The notes below the pieces were generated by a model. The model saw only the letters and a program-made list of their open reading frames with translations. It did not search any database and was not told the origin of the DNA. A stretch of 17,142 nt of DNA from an uncultured Eubacterium sp. (GTDB lineage Bacteria > Bacillota > Clostridia > Lachnospirales > Lachnospiraceae), in NCBI GenBank assembly GCA_910579075.1, contig CAJTSV010000082.1, positions 1 through 17,142 on the forward strand, written 5' to 3'. Positions 13,374 through 17,142 of the stretch are shown in pieces (position 1 is the stretch's first letter; every line of letters begins with the position of its first letter). The position numbers were made by a program, and so were the translations under genes.

Positions 13374-13955
13374 ATGAAATTACTGGAAGACAAAATACTG
13401 GCAGAAGGCATTGCTGTAAATGAAAATATCTTAAAGGCAGACGGATTTATCAACCATCAGGTCGACCCGGCACTGATGAAGGCGGTCGGGGAAGACTTTG
13501 CCGCACATTTTCAGGACATGGGCATTACGAAGGTTGTCACGATTGAAAGCTCCGGCATTGCTCCTGCTGTCATGACTGCGGCTGCAATGAATGTCCCGCT
13601 TCTGATATTGAAAAAATCACCTTCCAAAGTGTTAAACGAAGACCTGTACCAGACCGTTGTCACTTCCTATACCAAAGGCACGAGCTATGAGCTGACACTG
13701 TCCGCGCGTCTTCTCAGTGAAACAGACCATGTGCTGATTATTGACGATTTTCTGGCCAACGGCGAAGCGGCGACCGGAGCCGTCCGCCTGATTCGCAAGG
13801 CGCATGCAACCGTAGCCGGCATCGGCATCTTAATCGAAAAATCATTCCAGCCGGGGCGCGCAAAGCTCGAAGAACAGGGCTTTCATATCTATTCCCAGGT
13901 ACGGGTGGCAAAGCTTGCAAAAGGCGTAATTGAACTGATCCGCCAGGATTCATAA
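13374..13955 (+). CDS. xpt: Xanthine phosphoribosyltransferase
   Basis: Xpt joins xanthine with PRPP to make XMP, salvaging purines in the cytoplasm. The PRPP-binding signature VLIIDDFLANGEA is intact, and family blocks KLLEDKILAEGI at the N terminus, GFINHQVDPALM, IESSGIAPAVM and LTLSARLL are present; the 193-residue length is standard. The ATG at 13374 has GAGGAGG about 8 bases upstream and gives the conserved N terminus; the frame is open further up only by chance overlap with the previous gene. In Bacillus, xpt is led by a purine riboswitch; here only 49 bases separate it from the zinc-ribbon gene, too short for one, so control must come from the shared promoter. A strong terminator begins 14 bases after the stop. 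Confidence 0.97.
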   Translation: MKLLEDKILAEGIAVNENILKADGFINHQVDPALMKAVGEDFAAHFQDMGITKVVTIESSGIAPAVMTAAAMNVPLLILKKSPSKVLNEDLYQTVVTSYTKGTSYELTLSARLLSETDHVLIIDDFLANGEAATGAVRLIRKAHATVAGIGILIEKSFQPGRAKLEEQGFHIYSQVRVAKLAKGVIELIRQDS

Positions 13956-13968
13956 TAGCATTATAAAA

Positions 13969-14044
13969 CGGGGCTGTCACAGGAAAAAGCAAAACAAGAT
14001 AACATTTATTTTATCTGTTTTGCTTTTTTTCTGTGACAGCCCCG
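13969..14044. terminator. Bidirectional terminator between xpt and alaS
   Basis: CGGGGCTGTCACAG (13969-13982) pairs perfectly with CTGTGACAGCCCCG (14031-14044). Inside, an A-rich arm (GAAAAAGCAAAACA) faces a T-rich arm (TGTTTTGCTTTTTTT), lengthening the stem to about 33 pairs with few mismatches around a short AT-rich loop. The U/A-rich flanks make it usable from both sides, ending xpt on the plus strand and alaS on the minus strand. Confidence 0.88.
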
Positions 14045-14074
14045 CAAACCGGACTGCGTATCTTTTCCGGATTG

Positions 14075-16729
14075 TTATTTCAGCATCTGTTCCAGGGCTG
14101 CTGCCGCTTCTTTCAGTGCGTCATCGATTCCGGCCGGATTTTTTCCGCCAGCCTGTGCCATGTTCGGACGTCCGCCGCCACCGCCGCCGACTTTTCCGGC
14201 TGCTGCCTTAATCAGGTTTCCGGCATGTGCGCCTGCTTTAACCGCAGCATCGTCTGCCATAGCCACAAGGTTTACTTTCCCTTTGTCATCGGACGCAAGC
14301 ATAATCACGCCGCCTGACTTTGCTTTCAGCTGGTCGCCCAAATCACGCAGGCCATTCATATCCACCCCCGATACTTTTGCTGCCAGAAACCGGATGCCCT
14401 TGATTTCCTGTACCTGGTTCATGACATCGCCAAGTGCATCTTTGGCAGCTTTTGCTTTCAGGGATTCATTTTCACTGGCAAGCGCTTTCATTTCCGCCAT
14501 CATATGGCTTAATTTTTCCACAAGGTTTGCCGGTGATGCCTTAACGGCTTTTGCAGCTTCTTCCAGAATCTGTTCGATATGGTCATAGTATGCAAAAACC
14601 GCGTCCGAAGTCAGCGCTTCAATCCGCCGTACCCCGGCTGCCACGCCGCCTTCTGATACAATCTTAAACGCCGTAATGGCATTCGTATTGCCGACATGCG
14701 TGCCGCCGCATAATTCAACCGAAAAGTCTCCCATTTTCACGACACGCACGGTTTCGCCGTATTTCTCGCCAAACAGCGCCATGGCACCTGTCTTTTTTGC
14801 TTCGTCAAGCGTCATGATTTCGGTGCATACCGGAAGTGCTGCCGTGATTTTTTCATTTACAAGCGCTTCTGTCCGGCTGATTTCTTCCTGCGTCATCGCC
14901 GAAAAATGCGTAAAGTCAAACCGCAGCTTGTCCGGTGTCACTTCCGAGCCGGCCTGTTCGACATGGGCACCTAACACTTCGCGCAGTGCTTTCTGTAAAA
15001 GATGCGTTGCGCTGTGGTTTTTCTCAATGCGGGCCCTGCGCACGCCGTCTACGCAAAGCTGCACTTCATCGCCTGTTTTGAGCATGCCGCTGATGCAGGT
15101 TCCGATATGCCCCACTTTGCCGCCAAGCAGCTTTATCGTATCTTCGACCTTAAATTCCCCGTCCTTTGTCCGGATAATGCCGGTATCGCCTATCTGTCCG
15201 CCCATTGCTGCATAAAACGGCGTCTGTCCGGTAATAACGGTTCCGCGCTCTCCGTCCGAAAGCGCTTCGGTAATCTCTGTCTCTGTCGTCATAACCGAAA
15301 TCACGGATGTGTCCGAAAGGCTGCCATATCCGGTAAATTCCGTTGTAATGGCCGGGTCAATTGATTCATATACCGTAACATCTGCGCCCATGTAATTGGT
15401 CGCTTTCCTGGCTTTCCTGGCTTTTGTACGCTGCTGCTCCATGCAGTCTGAGAACCCTTTTTCATCAATGGTAAAGCCTTTTTCTTCCAGAATCTCCTGT
15501 GTCAGGTCAACCGGGAATCCATAGGTGTCATAAAGCTTAAACGCATCCTGCCCGGAAAGGGATTTTGTGCCCTTTTCTTCCATGGCTTTTTGCATGTCAG
15601 CTAAAATCGCAAGCCCCTGGTCAATCGTTTTGTTAAATTTTTCTTCTTCCTGTGTCAGCACCTTGAAAATAAATTCTTTCTTTTCCTCTAATTCCGGGTA
15701 GCCGTCGCTGCTTTCGGTAATCACGGTATTGCTCAGTGCTGCCAGGAATACACCGCCGATGCCGAGCATGCGTCCATGGCGGGCTGCACGGCGGATTAAG
15801 CGGCGAAGCACATACCCGCGCCCTTCATTCGAAGGCATAATGCCGTCCGATACCATAAAGGTCGCAGAACGGATATGGTCGGTAATCAGGCGGATGGAGA
15901 TATCATCCAGTTCATCCGTCTGGTACGTTTTTCCAGCCAGCTCACAGACCTTATCCCGGATGGCCTTCATCGTATCGATGTCAAATACGGAATCCACGTC
16001 CTGCATGACAACGGCAAGGCGCTCTAAACCCATGCCGGTATCGATGTTTTTCTGCTCCAGTTCTTCATAGCCGCCTTTGCCGTCGCCGTTAAACTGTGTG
16101 AATACGTTGTTCCATACTTCCATAAAGCGGTCGCAGTCACAGCCGACCCTGCAGTCCGCTTTTTTGCAGCCATATGCTTCGCCGCGGTCATAGTAAATCT
16201 CGGAGCACGGGCCGCACGGGCCGGCACCGTGTTCCCAGAAGTTGTCGCACTTGCCGTTTTCGTCCCGGTAAAAGCGGGTGATTTTTTCTGCCGGAACACC
16301 GATTTCCTTGTTCCAGATTTCAAACGCTTCATCGTCTTCGCCATAAATCGACGGATAAAGCCGTTCTTCTTCCAGACCAAGCACCCTGGTCAGAAATTCC
16401 CATGACCATGCAATGGCTTCGTGCTTGAAATAATCGCCGAAGGAGAAGTTGCCGAGCATTTCAAAAAATGTCAGGTGCCTTGCCGTTTTGCCGACATTTT
16501 CAATATCTCCGGTACGGATGCACTTCTGGCATGTGGTCACGCGCTTTCTCGGCGGGATTTCCTGTCCGGTAAAATATGGTTTTAACGGAGCCATTCCGGC
16601 ATTGATTAACAAAAGGCTGTTATCATTGTGCGGTACCAGGGAAAAGCTTTTCATTGCCAGATGCTCTTTGCTTTCAAAAAATTCAAGATACATTCTGCGT
16701 AATTCATTTACGCCGTAACTTTTTTTCAC
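14075..16729 (-). CDS. alaS: Alanyl-tRNA synthetase
   Basis: AlaRS charges tRNA-Ala with alanine and edits mischarged Ser/Gly. The class II core is at residues 1-240: RRMYLEFFESKEH, SLLLINAGMAPLKPYFTG, RHLTFFEMLGNFSFGDYFK and TGMGLERL. A Cys-rich insert (GCKKADCRVGCDCDRF, 187-202) is common in clostridial enzymes. The editing domain has His572/His576 (HSATH) and Cys674/His678 (CGGTH), all four zinc-type positions present. The C-terminal C-Ala domain ends in the glycine-rich GGGGGGRPNMAQAGGKNP. Length (884) is normal. The start is a GTG at 16729 with GGAGG about 9 bases upstream. It lies 52 bases after a small membrane protein gene and probably shares its promoter. No T-box leader is visible. 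Confidence 0.98.
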   Translation of the reverse strand: MKKSYGVNELRRMYLEFFESKEHLAMKSFSLVPHNDNSLLLINAGMAPLKPYFTGQEIPPRKRVTTCQKCIRTGDIENVGKTARHLTFFEMLGNFSFGDYFKHEAIAWSWEFLTRVLGLEEERLYPSIYGEDDEAFEIWNKEIGVPAEKITRFYRDENGKCDNFWEHGAGPCGPCSEIYYDRGEAYGCKKADCRVGCDCDRFMEVWNNVFTQFNGDGKGGYEELEQKNIDTGMGLERLAVVMQDVDSVFDIDTMKAIRDKVCELAGKTYQTDELDDISIRLITDHIRSATFMVSDGIMPSNEGRGYVLRRLIRRAARHGRMLGIGGVFLAALSNTVITESSDGYPELEEKKEFIFKVLTQEEEKFNKTIDQGLAILADMQKAMEEKGTKSLSGQDAFKLYDTYGFPVDLTQEILEEKGFTIDEKGFSDCMEQQRTKARKARKATNYMGADVTVYESIDPAITTEFTGYGSLSDTSVISVMTTETEITEALSDGERGTVITGQTPFYAAMGGQIGDTGIIRTKDGEFKVEDTIKLLGGKVGHIGTCISGMLKTGDEVQLCVDGVRRARIEKNHSATHLLQKALREVLGAHVEQAGSEVTPDKLRFDFTHFSAMTQEEISRTEALVNEKITAALPVCTEIMTLDEAKKTGAMALFGEKYGETVRVVKMGDFSVELCGGTHVGNTNAITAFKIVSEGGVAAGVRRIEALTSDAVFAYYDHIEQILEEAAKAVKASPANLVEKLSHMMAEMKALASENESLKAKAAKDALGDVMNQVQEIKGIRFLAAKVSGVDMNGLRDLGDQLKAKSGGVIMLASDDKGKVNLVAMADDAAVKAGAHAGNLIKAAAGKVGGGGGGRPNMAQAGGKNPAGIDDALKEAAAALEQMLK

Positions 16730-16781
16730 GCTGCATATCCTCCAAAATCTGTCTGTATGATTTTATTTTTCTGATGATTTC

Positions 16782-16934
16782 TTATTTCCTTCCGCTGTTA
16801 ATCCGCACGGTGGAAGACTTGGAATCCTTGTTGTCACGTAAAAGCCTGCCAGTCTGTACGCCCGCAAAGGCAATCGCTGCAAATAATGCTGCTTTTATAA
16901 AATAGCTTAAAAAACTTCCGAAAAATGCTGCCAT
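16782..16934 (-). CDS. Small single-helix membrane protein upstream of alaS
   Basis: A 50-residue protein: MAAFFGSFLSYFIKAALFAA, then IAFAGVQTGRLLRDNKDSKS, then a short basic tail (STVRINSGRK). It has one membrane helix (about 4-26), followed by G-x-x-L-R-D-N-K-D, which I recall as the typical pattern of tiny proteins found in front of alaS in Lachnospiraceae (some carry the misleading database name vanadium nitrogenase; there is no such function here). AGGAGG lies 8 bases before the ATG, and a near-consensus promoter is about 95 bases upstream. It is 52 bases ahead of alaS in the same direction, so the two are likely co-transcribed. Function unknown. Confidence 0.8.
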   Translation of the reverse strand: MAAFFGSFLSYFIKAALFAAIAFAGVQTGRLLRDNKDSKSSTVRINSGRK

Positions 16935-17029
16935 GAGAAATTCCTCCTGTTCCTAGATTCTGTTTTTGATGACTTATGTCGCTGTGCCTGGTTTTGCGCA
17001 GGATTTGAAAACCGAAGCATATGAGGATA

Positions 17030-17058
17030 ATTATAATCTTCTTTTCGGTTTATTTCAA
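17030..17058 (-). promoter_or_regulatory. Sigma-A promoter for small membrane protein and alaS
   Basis: On the minus strand TTGAAA (17053-17058) and a perfect TATAAT (17030-17035) are exactly 17 bases apart. Transcription should begin near 17023, giving a leader of about 90 bases. The leader shows no T-box consensus. Confidence 0.8.
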
Positions 17059-17087
17059 CTGGTTTTGTGGATTTGGGTGAAATTAAG

Positions 17088-17142
17088 GTAACAGTTCAGG
17101 CAAGCTGGCCTGTTACATGCAAAAATCCATTGAAAATCGCTT
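17088..17142 (+). repeat. Edge repeat, right copy (hairpin plus tail)
   Basis: GTAACAG (17088-17094) pairs with CTGTTAC (17110-17116), and CAG (17097-17099) with CTG (17105-17107) inside. The tail 17117-17142 (TGCAAAAATCCAT then AAATCGCTT) matches the outward tail of the left-edge copy (CGCAAATCCAT then AAATTCGCTT). Both copies also share GTTCA at the same place in the hairpin. They face each other as inverted repeats. Confidence 0.7.

Noticed and set aside
14676..15215. Long plus-strand open frame (179 codons) inside alaS
   Set aside because: It is antisense to the conserved alaS coding sequence, has a low-complexity Ser/Pro-rich translation and no ribosome site; a composition shadow.
16935..17029. 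T-box or other amino-acid riboswitch in the alaS leader
   Set aside because: The leader is about 90 bases and lacks the conserved T-box sequence and any terminator.

Overview
The window looks like a chromosomal segment of a spore-forming member of the Clostridia, most likely Lachnospiraceae. The evidence is a yqfC-yqfD-phoH-(HD membrane protein)-ybeY operon, a SpoVB-like flippase, a BofC-like protein, a DUF3048 lipoprotein, a DUF3791 protein, and a tiny membrane protein in front of alaS. Strong AGGAGG-type ribosome sites and TTGAAA/TATAAT-type promoters also fit. Almost everything is on the minus strand; only the zinc-ribbon membrane protein and xpt are on the plus strand. This placement is inferred from gene content, not from a database search.

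Reading the minus strand from right to left: a sigma-A promoter (17030-17058) drives a 50-residue membrane protein and alaS. A large bidirectional hairpin terminator (13969-14044) separates alaS from the convergent pair zinc-ribbon membrane protein and xpt. The divergent neighbour of that pair is rlmH. Next comes a small AT-rich accessory patch (about 10.5-12.0 kb). It holds an Rpn-family nuclease gene interrupted by a heptanucleotide repeat, a 257-base gap without a clear gene, and a DUF3791 gene whose 3' end runs into nested palindromes. A second well-formed promoter (10446-10474) then drives a NeuB-like synthase without its SAF domain, followed by a dCMP deaminase.

From 8.9 kb to the left edge lies a long co-directional run. 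It begins with yqfC, yqfD, phoH, a short and apparently degenerate relative of the c-di-AMP phosphodiesterase PgpH, and ybeY, tightly packed and mostly overlapping. It continues with a DUF3048 (YerB-like) lipoprotein, a SpoVB/MurJ-superfamily flippase, a class II Fic protein and a BofC-like membrane-anchored protein. Several of these belong to sporulation or envelope functions, and a sigma-E-like promoter can be proposed upstream of yqfC.

Both edges of the window carry inverted copies of one roughly 55-base repeat (a hairpin plus a conserved tail), so the window may be a contig that broke at a dispersed repeat. The most interesting signals are: (1) the Rpn gene, where 7-base repeats place an in-frame stop just before a separately translatable C-terminal domain with its own GGAGG site, resembling the nuclease/intragenic antitoxin arrangement reported for E. 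coli Rpn proteins; (2) the degenerate, extracellular-domain-less PgpH-like protein at the usual pgpH position; (3) the SAF-less NeuB-like enzyme with a changed active-site position.
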